From CAZDDI01 sp964504195 (GTDB lineage: Bacteria > Chloroflexota > Anaerolineae > B4-G1 > SLSP01): 64,000 bases of DNA. The position numbers and the translations under genes are program-made. The stretch spans positions 62,001 to 126,000 of the forward strand of contig CAZDDI010000002.1 in the NCBI GenBank assembly GCA_964504195.1. The letters run 5' to 3'. The notes beneath the pieces were generated by a model. It was not told where the DNA came from. It did no database searches and saw only the letters and a list, made by a program, of their open reading frames with translations. Shown in pieces: positions 1 through 9,512 of the stretch (within the stretch, counting starts at the first letter, position 1; each line of letters starts with the position of its first letter).

Positions 1-1499
1 CCACCGATCGCACGAAGCGGATTTTTAATGATCCGGTGGGGATTACAGCCGCGCGTAATACAGAACCCTTGCTACAGCAGGTTTATCAACGCCCAGGCAC
101 TGGCGAGACCTTATGGGATGTTTCGGCGCCAATTTATGTCTATGGAGAGCATTGGGGCGTATTCCGGGTGGGCATGGAATTGACGCAGAATCAGGCGCGC
201 GTTGCTACAGCGACGTGGCGGACAGTCATCATCATGGCCTTCGTTGTGCTGATAGTGGGCGGCGTGGCTTGGGGTATCGGTCACTATGTCGCTGATCCCA
301 TTATTCTCCTGACACAGGCCGCCCTGCGGGCGGCCGGCGGTGACTTGGAGCAGCACATTGATATTGCAAACCGGAATGAAATTACCCTGCTAGCACACGC
401 GTTCAACACTATGACTACGCAGTTGCGCGAGACCTTGGCGGGTTTGGAACATCGGGTAGCCGAACGCACGCAGGGCTTGCTCACGGCGGCGGAAGTATCG
501 AGTGCCACCACAGCAGTGCTGGACATGGATGCGTTGTTGCCGCAGGTCGTTGAGTTAGTACGCGAGCGTTTCAATTTGTATTATGTGGGTGTGTTCTTGA
601 CCGATGAAGCGGGGGAATATGCTATATTGCGTGCGGGTTCAGGTCAGGCCGGGCGGGCCATGCTGGCGCGCAATCACCGCTTGGCAATCGGCGGCGATTC
701 GATGATTGGGCGCTGTGTGCTCCGTGGACAGGCTGATATTCAACTCGATGTCGGTACAGCGGCAGTGCGTTTTGATAACCCTGATTTGCCGGACACCCGC
801 TCAGAATTGGCCTTGCCATTACGGGCTGGTAGTCAGGTTATCGGTGCGCTGACAGTGCAAAGTGAACAGGAAGCTTTCTTCTCACAAGAAGATATCTCAG
901 TGATGCAAACTGTAGCCGACCAAGTCGCTAATGCGGTGCGCAATGCGCGTTTATTCCAGCAGGTGCAAGACAGCCTCGAATCTGAACGCCGCGCTTATAG
1001 TGAGTTGACGCAAGACGCATGGCGTAACTTGCTCCAGGCCCGGCCCGATCTAGGTTTTATGAGTAATCGGCAGACAACGCTTCAGACTGCTGATGTATGG
1101 CGTCCAGAAATGAAAGAGGCGCTTCGTACTGGGCAGCTGGTTCCAGGGCAGGACGCTACGTCAACGCTGGCAATTCCAATCAAGGTACGTAATCAAGTCG
1201 TGGGTGTGATTGATGGGCGTAAGCCTGATGGTACCGAGTGGACGCCCGAGGAGATTACCCTGTTGGCGGCCATGACCGATCAGTTGAACGTGGCGTTGGA
1301 AAGCGCGCAGCTGTATCAAGATTCGCAGCGCCGGGCGGCGCGTGAGCAATTGGTAGGTGAAGTAACCGCGCGGATGCGCGAAACCCTGGACATAGAGCGG
1401 ATTTTGCACACAGCTGCCGGTGAACTACGCTCGCGTCTGGGTCTGGAGCGCTTGGTGGTGCGTCTCGGTACGCCAGAGGAACAGGAGATTACGGAATGA
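1..1499 (+). CDS. Cache/HAMP/GAF membrane sensor protein, 5' end missing
   Basis: The reading frame is already open at base 3, so the true start lies before the window. The first ~60 visible residues end in a WDVSAPIY...GVFRVGM stretch typical of the membrane-proximal end of a Cache-type extracellular sensor domain. They are followed by one transmembrane helix (about residues 75-95 of the visible part), a HAMP domain, a coiled-coil linker, one full GAF domain (ending TRSELALPL...VIGALTVQS) and a second, divergent GAF (VRNQVVGVIDGRKP). The C-terminus stops in a helix resembling the start of another GAF. No kinase, phosphatase or cyclase domain is present. The stop overlaps the next start by four bases (ATGA), so the two are probably co-translated. 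By inference it is a sensor that works through a partner. Confidence 0.85.
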   Translation, partial: TDRTKRIFNDPVGITAARNTEPLLQQVYQRPGTGETLWDVSAPIYVYGEHWGVFRVGMELTQNQARVATATWRTVIIMAFVVLIVGGVAWGIGHYVADPIILLTQAALRAAGGDLEQHIDIANRNEITLLAHAFNTMTTQLRETLAGLEHRVAERTQGLLTAAEVSSATTAVLDMDALLPQVVELVRERFNLYYVGVFLTDEAGEYAILRAGSGQAGRAMLARNHRLAIGGDSMIGRCVLRGQADIQLDVGTAAVRFDNPDLPDTRSELALPLRAGSQVIGALTVQSEQEAFFSQEDISVMQTVADQVANAVRNARLFQQVQDSLESERRAYSELTQDAWRNLLQARPDLGFMSNRQTTLQTADVWRPEMKEALRTGQLVPGQDATSTLAIPIKVRNQVVGVIDGRKPDGTEWTPEEITLLAAMTDQLNVALESAQLYQDSQRRAAREQLVGEVTARMRETLDIERILHTAAGELRSRLGLERLVVRLGTPEEQEITE

Positions 1500-3184
1500 A
1501 CGCACAAGCGGGAATTGTGGAACGGATCAAAGGTTTCATCGCCGCGCCCATCTTCGAACAGGATGAGGAAAAAACCCGTGCCGCGTATTCGTTGAACCCT
1601 TTGCTATTGGGGCTGTTTGTTCTTGTGCTGTTAGGTGCTTTGGCAACCGTTTTCGTCTTTGCAGCTAAGGTCGCTAGTGCTATTGGGGTGCTAGTTCTGT
1701 TTTTGATGGTGCTGGTTGTTAAGGTTTTACTACAACGCGGATTGGTGCGCCAAGCTAGTTTTGTGTTTTTGATAAACCTATGGATTGTATCTAATACAAT
1801 TGTGGTGTTAAGTCCGGATCGTAATCCTATCGTTGCTGCCAATGTGAGTTTGATGGTAATCGCAGGTTTGGTTCTCGGCACAGGGGCGGCGCTAGTTGTT
1901 GCGATTGTTAGCAGTATGTTGTATCTGGTTCTGGCAATTGTTGTCGGCATGGGTGTAACCCTTCCCGCTGTATTTCCAGGTACAGATACATCCGCTTGGT
2001 TAATGTTGACGATGTCACTGGTGATGGCCTTAGTACCCCTTAATCTGGTACTGCGGAGCTTACGAGCATCATTGTCTCTGGCGCAGCAGTCCAACTTGGC
2101 ATTGGAAGCCCAGCAACAGCAGTTGGAGACCCTGGTAGCGGAACGCACCGGGGAGCTGACCCGGCGCACGAGTTATCTCGGCGCTACCACTGCCATTGCG
2201 GGCGCCATGGCGGCGGTACAGATGGATGCCCAATCCTTGCTCGCGCGGGTGGTGCATATCATTAGCGAGCAGTTTGGCTTTTATCACACCGGGATTTTTC
2301 TGGTGGATGAAACCGAGACCTGGGCGGTGTTGCAAGCGGCCTCTAGCGAAGGCGGGCAACGGATGATGGAACGTGGGCATCAGCTGCGTGTCGGTTTACA
2401 GGGGATTGTCGGGGCGGTGGTGGCGCGCGGAGAAGTGCGTATTGCTCAGGATGTGGGGCGTGATACCGTATACTTTGATAATCCCGACTTGCCAGGAACT
2501 CGTTCTGAGATTGCGCTTCCGTTACGTGTGCGCAATAAAACAATCGGTGTGCTGGATGTGCAGAGTACAGAATCCGAGGCTTTCACTGCGGAGGATATTA
2601 CAATCCTTCAAGCTATTGCTGATCAGGTGGCAGTAGCGATTAGTAATACCAATCTGTTGCAACAGGTCGAGGAGCGTGTAGCCGATGTGCGACGCCTCTA
2701 TGCTGAGCGTTCGCGGGAAGCCTGGCAAGAGCTCCTGCAGACGCAGTCCCAATTATCTTTGGTAAGTGATGCGCGGGGAATTTCTAAGTTTGATATCTGG
2801 GAACCGCAGATGCGGGCGGCCGCGCAAACTGGTGAGGTAATCAACATGGAGGGCTTGGATTCCAACTCCGTAGCGTTGCCTCTTAAAGTGCGCGATCAGG
2901 TTATCGGCGTGATTGATGGGCGCAAGCCCGCAGGCGTCGCCTGGAATCCATTGGAAATTGCCTTGTTAGAAACGTTGGCTGAGCAATTGAGTGTAGCCCT
3001 GGAGAGCGGGCGGCTTTATCAGGAGACGCAACGCCGTGCCGTTCGAGAGCAAATTGTAAGTGAAATCACTGGGCGGATGCGCGCCACCTTAAACATCGAG
3101 ACGGTCCTTCAAACTGCCGCGCAAGAAATTAGTGAGGCCTTGGGGTTACTGGCCCTGGATGTGCGCCTGGGCGTAGAAGAGTAG
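1496..3184 (+). CDS. Membrane-anchored double-GAF sensor protein, no kinase domain
   Basis: This 562-residue protein has an N-terminal block of about five or six transmembrane helices (residues ~35-180), then a short coiled coil, a first GAF domain (~230-390, with RSEIALPLRVRNKTIGVLD) and a second GAF (~400-525, with VRDQVIGVIDGRKP). It ends in the same helix that closes its neighbours (MRATLNIETVLQTAAQEI). It is a clear paralogue of the genes on either side but has a different membrane module. Its ATG overlaps the upstream stop. GAF domains bind small ligands or mediate dimer signalling; what these bind cannot be read from sequence. With no output domain, a role as an input subunit for the hybrid kinase downstream is inference. 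Confidence 0.85.
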   Translation: MNAQAGIVERIKGFIAAPIFEQDEEKTRAAYSLNPLLLGLFVLVLLGALATVFVFAAKVASAIGVLVLFLMVLVVKVLLQRGLVRQASFVFLINLWIVSNTIVVLSPDRNPIVAANVSLMVIAGLVLGTGAALVVAIVSSMLYLVLAIVVGMGVTLPAVFPGTDTSAWLMLTMSLVMALVPLNLVLRSLRASLSLAQQSNLALEAQQQQLETLVAERTGELTRRTSYLGATTAIAGAMAAVQMDAQSLLARVVHIISEQFGFYHTGIFLVDETETWAVLQAASSEGGQRMMERGHQLRVGLQGIVGAVVARGEVRIAQDVGRDTVYFDNPDLPGTRSEIALPLRVRNKTIGVLDVQSTESEAFTAEDITILQAIADQVAVAISNTNLLQQVEERVADVRRLYAERSREAWQELLQTQSQLSLVSDARGISKFDIWEPQMRAAAQTGEVINMEGLDSNSVALPLKVRDQVIGVIDGRKPAGVAWNPLEIALLETLAEQLSVALESGRLYQETQRRAVREQIVSEITGRMRATLNIETVLQTAAQEISEALGLLALDVRLGVEE

Positions 3185-3211
3185 TCATGCCGATGACCGG
3201 AGTGTACACGC

Positions 3212-4915
3212 ATGGACAAAGATAAAAGAAAATCTATTGATTGGGGGGACTTCGCAGTTGCGGAGGATATTCTGATTTGGCGCCGCGAATTGATTCGGCG
3301 GGTCTTGCGGGTGATGCTTGTGTTTGGTGGATTGATGGTAGTCGCCGGTGCTTACGCCAGCTATAGCCGGGGGATCTTCTGGGCCACATTGGCCTATGTC
3401 GGGGCCTATGGCATCCTCGTGCTTTTGGCATTTTGGCGGCAAGCGCCCTATGCGCTTCAGGTGGGTGGCGTTCAGCTGCTACTGTATGTAGTTTCGGTTG
3501 TCGTCTTCATTACGCGCGGTCTCGGTGATAGCAGTCGGGTCTATCTACTGACGATGGTTTTTATCGCGGCACTCTTTTTGGGTTGGCGGTCAGCCTTCGT
3601 TACTCTGGGTGTCGTCATGGCAACGATGATCGGGATGGGCTGGGCCTTCACTACAGGGCAGCTTGTCGCGTTTGAAGTTGTCTCAACGGCGCTTGATTCC
3701 TGGATTTCTCTTACCATCGAGCTGTTGAGCATGGGGATTTTTATTGCACTTTTATTGAATTATTATACTTTCCGCTTTGATGTTTATATGACTCACAGCC
3801 GTGAGTTGGCCCAAGCTTTGGAGGATAATCAAGCCGGGTTGGAAATACAGGTGGCAGAGCGTACCGCTGCTTTGGAAAAGCGGAGCGTACAATTAGAGGC
3901 TGCTATGCAGGTTGCCCGCGAAGCGGCGCAGATCCAACAGGTAGACACACTTTTGGAGCAGACAGCCCAGCTTATCTCTGAGCGTTTCGGGTTTTATCAT
4001 ACTGGCATCTTCTTAACTGATGAGGCGGGTGAATATGCCGTGTTGCACGCGGTATCATCCGATGCTGGTCGCCGCATGTTGGCACGTGGACATCGCTTGC
4101 GCGTAGGTGAAGTTGGGGTTGTCGGTTATGTTACGCAGCAAGGCGAGCCGCGCATTTCTCAGGACGTCAGTGCGGACGAGATCTATTTTGATAATCCTGA
4201 GATGCCTGCGACCCGTTCCGAGATGGCTTTGCCCCTGCGGGTACGTGGAGAGATTATTGGGGCCTTGGATATGCAGAGCACGGAGCCGGCGGCCTTCACT
4301 CAGGAAGATCGGAATGTTTTACAGACATTGGCCGACCAATTGGCTGTGGCTATTGCGAATGCTCGCTTGCTCACTGAATCTCAGGTCGCTCTGGCGGCGA
4401 CCCAGCAAGCTTACGGTGAGGTGAGTCGCAAAGCCTGGCAAGAGATGCTGCGTGCACGCACAGGACTGCGGGTGCGGTATGACCCCCAAAAAGTCTTGTC
4501 TTTGGCGGCTTCTCGCTCTCAAGACCTGTCGTCGCAGCAAGCTCGTCTCTCTACTGCCGCGGCGGATAAGCATTTGGATGCGCGCAGTATTCCCCTGATG
4601 GTGCGTGGGCAGGTAATCGGCGCCTTGGATGCGTATATGCCGGGAGCGGAGCCGTGGACTGCAGCGCACCTTGAACTTCTGGAGACGCTTTCCGAGCAGC
4701 TCAGTGTTGCGCTGGATAGTGCGCGCTTATTTGAGGACGCGCAGCAGCGCGCGCAACGCGAGCGGGTAGTGGGTGAGGTTGCTACTCAGATGCGGGCCTC
4801 ATTGGATCTGGAATCGGTGTTACAGACTGCTGTGCGCGAAATGGCGCGTAGTTTGGACATTCCCGAAGTGGAGCTGCGCTTGTGGAGTGGCAGTGATGAG
4901 GAAGGTACGCTATGA
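3212..4915 (+). CDS. Membrane-anchored double-GAF sensor protein, no kinase domain
   Basis: A 567-residue paralogue of the preceding protein. It has about five transmembrane helices (~25-190), a coiled coil, GAF 1 (~235-390, RSEMALPLRVRGEIIGALD), GAF 2 (~405-525, VRGQVIGALDAYMP) and the shared C-terminal helix (MRASLDLESVLQTAVREM). The ATG lies 27 bases after the upstream stop with only a weak ribosome-binding site, so translation may partly depend on coupling. No enzymatic output domain is present. The membrane block resembles MASE-like integral membrane sensors in general form, but I cannot assign it to a named family. Confidence 0.83.
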   Translation: MDKDKRKSIDWGDFAVAEDILIWRRELIRRVLRVMLVFGGLMVVAGAYASYSRGIFWATLAYVGAYGILVLLAFWRQAPYALQVGGVQLLLYVVSVVVFITRGLGDSSRVYLLTMVFIAALFLGWRSAFVTLGVVMATMIGMGWAFTTGQLVAFEVVSTALDSWISLTIELLSMGIFIALLLNYYTFRFDVYMTHSRELAQALEDNQAGLEIQVAERTAALEKRSVQLEAAMQVAREAAQIQQVDTLLEQTAQLISERFGFYHTGIFLTDEAGEYAVLHAVSSDAGRRMLARGHRLRVGEVGVVGYVTQQGEPRISQDVSADEIYFDNPEMPATRSEMALPLRVRGEIIGALDMQSTEPAAFTQEDRNVLQTLADQLAVAIANARLLTESQVALAATQQAYGEVSRKAWQEMLRARTGLRVRYDPQKVLSLAASRSQDLSSQQARLSTAAADKHLDARSIPLMVRGQVIGALDAYMPGAEPWTAAHLELLETLSEQLSVALDSARLFEDAQQRAQRERVVGEVATQMRASLDLESVLQTAVREMARSLDIPEVELRLWSGSDEEGTL

Positions 4916-4949
4916 TGCAGTGGCGTGTGAGGGATAAGGAGGTGTGCGG

Positions 4950-7793
4950 ATGAATTTCACCGATACGCACCAGATTCTACAGTACAGTGCCTGGTTCATG
5001 GGGATGCTGGAGTTGACCGCTGCCCTCTATATCCTGGCACTTAATACGCGGCATTTCACCAACCGTTACGTTAGCCTGTTCCTTCTATTTGAGGGCCTTG
5101 TTACTTTGAGCATTGCTCAATTGGTTGGGACCCGCGACGTGCAAATTGCTACTCCAATCACATATCTGCTGGCCGCATTTACGCCGGCAACCAATGTCTG
5201 GTTGCTTGTAGTTACCTTAGCCTTGCTCAAACCAGAGTGGCGCCCGGGCCGGGCGCGGTGGCTGTTCAGGGGAATATATTTTGTAACCGCTTTGCCCTTT
5301 GTTTTTACTGCCATAGATTACTTCTGGGGAGCAGGTTTATGGTATTCGGGCCTTGCGCGCACCTATGCTGGTGGCTACGTTCCTTTAGCTGAGTATACCG
5401 CTGGCCTTTGGGCCGCTCCGCTCCGCGCCCTCACCCTGAGCATTGCTCCAGCATTAGGGTTGTTGCCGATTCTGTATGTTATGATTTTTGAGCGACATAG
5501 AGCGCCAGAGAAGCGTAAGTTAGTGCGGGTATTGTTGATTTCGCATGTGGCAGGAATTACCTTACACTTTATATTGCGCCCTTGGCTCTCCCCCGCTTGG
5601 CGTTCCATTCTAACTGGATTTATTTTTGCGCTTGTCTATGGGTGGGCTGGCTACACGCAGTTGGTTTCTGCGCGGCTTTTACAGCGCGGCTCCCTACGTG
5701 GCCGTCTGACGCTTCTTATTTTCTCGATTGCGGCTCCCATCCTGGTTGCAGTTTCTATTTTTGTTAGTGCTGAAGCCGGCCTGTTGCTTGCTGATCTTTC
5801 CAATCAGAATCTGCAATCTGCGGGTGTCTCTTTGCGTACCAACGTTGGTTTCTGGCTTGATTTTAATGTCAAAGCCCTGCGCCAGATGACGCTCCATCCC
5901 GATATCACCAGTATGACGCCAAGTCGCCAACAGTCTTATTTGCAGGTGATGCGCTCGACTTATCCTGAGATGTACCTCATCAGTGTTATAGATCTAACCG
6001 GGGAGACCGTCGTGCGCAGTGACGGGCGCCCGCCGCAGAACTTCAGCGCTCAACGCTGGTTCCAGTTTGCACGCTTGCGCACGCCCGTCAGCTATGCCAC
6101 CGTTGTCGAGCCAGAAATGCAGCAGCTTAGCGCGATCGTGGCTATGCCAATCCTCGATGCCCGTGATGAGCTGGTGGGGATAGCCATGTTTGCCACGCAT
6201 GTGAACGAGTTGCGCGAGCAAGTGCGGCGCTTTGATTTGGGAGAAACTGGTATCGCCTATATTGTTGACTTCCACGACGTTGTCGTTGTGCACTCCGATC
6301 CGGAAGAAGCCGGGCGGTTGGTTGATCTGTCGTCTTATCCGCCGGTAGCCGCAGCGCGTCAGGGGATGCGCGGTCTGTATTCTTTCACAGATGTTGATGG
6401 TGTGCGCTGGGTAGCCTACGTGGATGTTATCCCCCAAAATGATTGGGTTATTATCATCCAACAACAAGAAGTTACGTGGTTAGAAGCTCGCCGTCAATTT
6501 CAGCAAGGAACGCTTACTGTGTTGTTTGTCGGGGGGGGGATTTTACTATTCCTCATTGGGCTGGCTGTGCAGCAGGCATTGCGACCGGTGCAGACGCTCA
6601 CGGCAGTGGCAGCTGCGGTGGCAGCTGGCGATTTGACTCAGTCTGTGCCGATAGAGACGCAAGACGAATTGGGCTTGCTGGCGCAAACCTTCAATGATAT
6701 GACAGAACAATTACGCGATTTGATTGCTGGTTTGGAGCAACGTATTGAAGAGCGCACCCAAGACTTGGCTCGGCGTTCCAATTATCAGGAAGCCTCGGTA
6801 CAGGTGGCGCGTGCGGTCACTTCTATTCTGGATGTAGAGCGGCTGATTCGCCAGGTGGTGCTGCTAATCCGTGAGCGTTTTGAACTGTACTATGTGGGGC
6901 TGTTCTTGATGGACGAGAGCGGCGATTGGGCAGTTTTGCGTGCTGGTACCGGTGAAGCTGGACAGCGAATGCTGGCGCGCGGCCATCGGATCCGCGTCGG
7001 TTCTGGCATGATTGGTTGGGCTGTCTCGCGTGGCGAGGCGCGCGTTGCCGCCGAAGCCGCCGAAGACCAAGTCCGGCAGGTTAATCCAGACCTGCCCGAT
7101 ACACGTTCCGAGGCCGCGCTGCCATTGCGTTCGCGGGGGCGCGTCATTGGGGCGTTGACCGTGCAGAGCGTGCATCCAGGTGCTTTTGATACTGAGGCCC
7201 TGACAATGTTGCAGACCATGGCGGATCAGGTGGCTGTTGCCATTGACAATGCCACACTTTACCTGGAAAGTCAACATGCGCTGGAATCTATGCGCAGTGC
7301 CTATGGGGAGTTCAGCCGCTCCGCTTGGCGTCAATTCCTGGAGCGTAGCCGTGTGCGAGGTTTCCATTACATCGGACGTACATTACACGAGTTGTCGGCT
7401 ACGCCCTGGCGACCCGAGATGCTGGCTGCCATGCAAGAAGGCGGGCCGGTGATGACCGCCGATGGCTTGACCTTTTCACTGCCGGTTAAAGTGCGCGAAC
7501 AAGTGGCTGGTGTGTTGCGTTTTACCAAGACTGCTGCTGAGGATTTCTGGTCGGCTGATGAAAAATCTGTGTTGGAAAGCTTGGTGGAGCGTTTGGGGCA
7601 GGCCCTAGAAAGTGTGCAACTCTATCAAGAGGCCCAGGCGCGTGCAGCACGGGAGCAGATGGTCGGTAACATCTCAGCTAGTATGCGCGCCGAAGTAGAA
7701 GTTGAAGGACTGTTGGAACGGGCGTTGGCGGAGTTGACTCTGGCTCTGGATGCGAAACGTGCGATAGTACAGTTGGAGGTCGATGAGGTATGA
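4950..7793 (+). CDS. 7TM-Cache-HAMP-GAF-GAF sensor protein
   Basis: A 947-residue protein. ATG at 4950 is chosen because AAGGAGGT (4936-4943) lies six bases upstream; an in-frame GTG at 4944 would leave no spacing. Domain order: a seven-helix N-terminal block like the 7TM module of some histidine kinases (~1-235), a further TM (~245-270), an extracellular Cache-like domain (~280-520, with IVDFHDVVVVHSDPEEAG), a TM (~525-550), HAMP (~553-605), coiled coil, GAF 1 (~620-790) and GAF 2 (~800-930), ending in the shared GAF-start helix. Two membrane sensors are thus joined in one chain. No kinase domain is present. A run of nine G residues lies within codons at 6531-6539. Confidence 0.85.
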   Translation: MNFTDTHQILQYSAWFMGMLELTAALYILALNTRHFTNRYVSLFLLFEGLVTLSIAQLVGTRDVQIATPITYLLAAFTPATNVWLLVVTLALLKPEWRPGRARWLFRGIYFVTALPFVFTAIDYFWGAGLWYSGLARTYAGGYVPLAEYTAGLWAAPLRALTLSIAPALGLLPILYVMIFERHRAPEKRKLVRVLLISHVAGITLHFILRPWLSPAWRSILTGFIFALVYGWAGYTQLVSARLLQRGSLRGRLTLLIFSIAAPILVAVSIFVSAEAGLLLADLSNQNLQSAGVSLRTNVGFWLDFNVKALRQMTLHPDITSMTPSRQQSYLQVMRSTYPEMYLISVIDLTGETVVRSDGRPPQNFSAQRWFQFARLRTPVSYATVVEPEMQQLSAIVAMPILDARDELVGIAMFATHVNELREQVRRFDLGETGIAYIVDFHDVVVVHSDPEEAGRLVDLSSYPPVAAARQGMRGLYSFTDVDGVRWVAYVDVIPQNDWVIIIQQQEVTWLEARRQFQQGTLTVLFVGGGILLFLIGLAVQQALRPVQTLTAVAAAVAAGDLTQSVPIETQDELGLLAQTFNDMTEQLRDLIAGLEQRIEERTQDLARRSNYQEASVQVARAVTSILDVERLIRQVVLLIRERFELYYVGLFLMDESGDWAVLRAGTGEAGQRMLARGHRIRVGSGMIGWAVSRGEARVAAEAAEDQVRQVNPDLPDTRSEAALPLRSRGRVIGALTVQSVHPGAFDTEALTMLQTMADQVAVAIDNATLYLESQHALESMRSAYGEFSRSAWRQFLERSRVRGFHYIGRTLHELSATPWRPEMLAAMQEGGPVMTADGLTFSLPVKVREQVAGVLRFTKTAAEDFWSADEKSVLESLVERLGQALESVQLYQEAQARAAREQMVGNISASMRAEVEVEGLLERALAELTLALDAKRAIVQLEVDEV

Positions 7794-9508
7794 GCGAGCA
7801 CACCACCGCGCGGAGCTGGTTTGGGCGTTTGATCGCTGCCCCGGCTACGGACATATACGAAGCGCAGATGGGGCGACTGTTCAATATCGCCTTATTGAGT
7901 GGGTTGGGGTTGGTTGTTAGTGCTACTATTGCGATTGCTGCTCTGTTGAATCAGGCCCTGGGTGTGATTCCTGATTGGGTGTGGGGCATCCCCCTGTTCA
8001 GTGTAGCGGGTACGCTAGTTCTCTTTGTCATTACCAAACGCGGCCAATATCGTATCGCGGCTTCGCTCTATATCGGTATTGTGTTTGTCGCGTTGATCTT
8101 TTCTATTATTTTCTTTGATGGTCCGAATTCTCCGGCCTGGCTGGTCATGCTCTGGCTCCTGATGGTAACAGCGGTTTTCATCTCACCCCGCCTGGCTTTG
8201 TGGTTGTTATTCTTGCCTGTAATCTTGTGGGGGCTACTCCAGCTCGGCGCGTGGAGCGGCATGTATCGTCCCTTGTTGACTACGGAACCTTCCCGGTTGG
8301 TGGGCTTAACGCCAGTGTTGGCCCTAATCGTGATGCTGGTAGCCGTGCCGATGGCCGCGGTTAGCGCCCGTTATCGACGCGAGGTTCTGGTAAGCCTGGA
8401 GCAGGCGCAGGCGGGTCTGATCGAGCATGGTAAAACGCTTGAGACCGAGGTCGCACGGCGTACACAAGAGGCCCGCTTTCAGGCAGAAGAATTTCGTGCT
8501 GTTGCCGATTTGGGGCGGATTACCGCTTCAATTCTTGATCTGGATATTATGCTCACTACAGCGGTGGAACTGATAGCTGAGCGTTTTGGCTATTACGAGG
8601 TAATTATTTTCTTGTTGGATGAAGAGCGCACCTGGTTGGTGGCTCGCGCTGCGGCGTCAGAGGCGGGGCGTGCATTGCTTGCGCAGGGTTTGCGTTTGCA
8701 GATGGGACAACAAGGTGTTGTGGGTTACGTTGCTGCGACGGGCGTGCCTTACATTGCATTGGATGTTCTGGCGGATGTGCATTACTACGGCGTGACCGAA
8801 TTAACTATGACGCGCTCCGAGATGGCTGCGCCCTTGGAGTTGCGTGGGCAGATGCTGGGGGTGCTGGATGTGCAAAGCACTGAAGTGGGTGCGTTTTCCG
8901 AAAGAGACCTGCACTTGTTGCGTACCATGGCCGACAGTTTGGCTGTTGCCGTCCAAAACGCTCTGCGGTTTGAGCGGGCGCAACGCGCTCTGGAACAGTT
9001 CTCCCGCTTGCAGGATCAACAAGTGCTCCATGTCTGGCGGGCCATGTTAGAGCGGCATAGCGGACGCATGGCGTACCTCTATGACCGGGTGCGTGTGATG
9101 CCACTAAATCACAGTGAGCAACTTGCGGAGGCCAACGCGCCGCTGGAGGAGCTTACTGTCTCACGCCGCGACGATGGCGTTTATTTATTGCTGGTTCCGC
9201 TCGAAGTGCGCGGGCAGCGGGTGGGGCGCTTCGTTTTCGAGTCTGATGCTCCCTGGCAAGAAGACGGTATTCAGGTCGTCAAGGCCGTGATTTTACAATT
9301 GGGCCTGGCTCTGGAGAATGCCCGTCTTTTGCAAGAGACCCAACGGCGCGCGGCTTTGCAAGAGATGACGGCAGCGGTCACTGCGCGGATTCGTGAGGAA
9401 GTGGATATCGAAGCGATTCTGGAACGTGCCCTGGGTGAATTGGGCCAGGCGCTGAGCGCTGAGCAGGCCAGTGTGCGCTTGGTGATGACAACTGAGGAGA
9501 AGGAGTAG
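7790..9508 (+). CDS. Membrane-anchored double-GAF sensor protein, no kinase domain
   Basis: A 572-residue member of the same array. Its ATG overlaps the previous stop by four bases (ATGA). It has about five transmembrane helices at ~40-190, a coiled coil, GAF 1 (~240-395, RSEMAAPLELRGQMLGVLD), a more degenerate GAF 2 (~400-530, VPLEVRGQRVGRFVFES) and the common C-terminal helix (IREEVDIEAILERALGEL). The second GAF has lost the DGRKP-type loop found in the first genes of the block, so the paralogues have diverged in what they sense. Output by partner interaction is inferred, since no enzymatic domain is encoded. Confidence 0.83.
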   Translation: MSEHTTARSWFGRLIAAPATDIYEAQMGRLFNIALLSGLGLVVSATIAIAALLNQALGVIPDWVWGIPLFSVAGTLVLFVITKRGQYRIAASLYIGIVFVALIFSIIFFDGPNSPAWLVMLWLLMVTAVFISPRLALWLLFLPVILWGLLQLGAWSGMYRPLLTTEPSRLVGLTPVLALIVMLVAVPMAAVSARYRREVLVSLEQAQAGLIEHGKTLETEVARRTQEARFQAEEFRAVADLGRITASILDLDIMLTTAVELIAERFGYYEVIIFLLDEERTWLVARAAASEAGRALLAQGLRLQMGQQGVVGYVAATGVPYIALDVLADVHYYGVTELTMTRSEMAAPLELRGQMLGVLDVQSTEVGAFSERDLHLLRTMADSLAVAVQNALRFERAQRALEQFSRLQDQQVLHVWRAMLERHSGRMAYLYDRVRVMPLNHSEQLAEANAPLEELTVSRRDDGVYLLLVPLEVRGQRVGRFVFESDAPWQEDGIQVVKAVILQLGLALENARLLQETQRRAALQEMTAAVTARIREEVDIEAILERALGELGQALSAEQASVRLVMTTEEKE

Positions 9509-9512
9509 GTTC

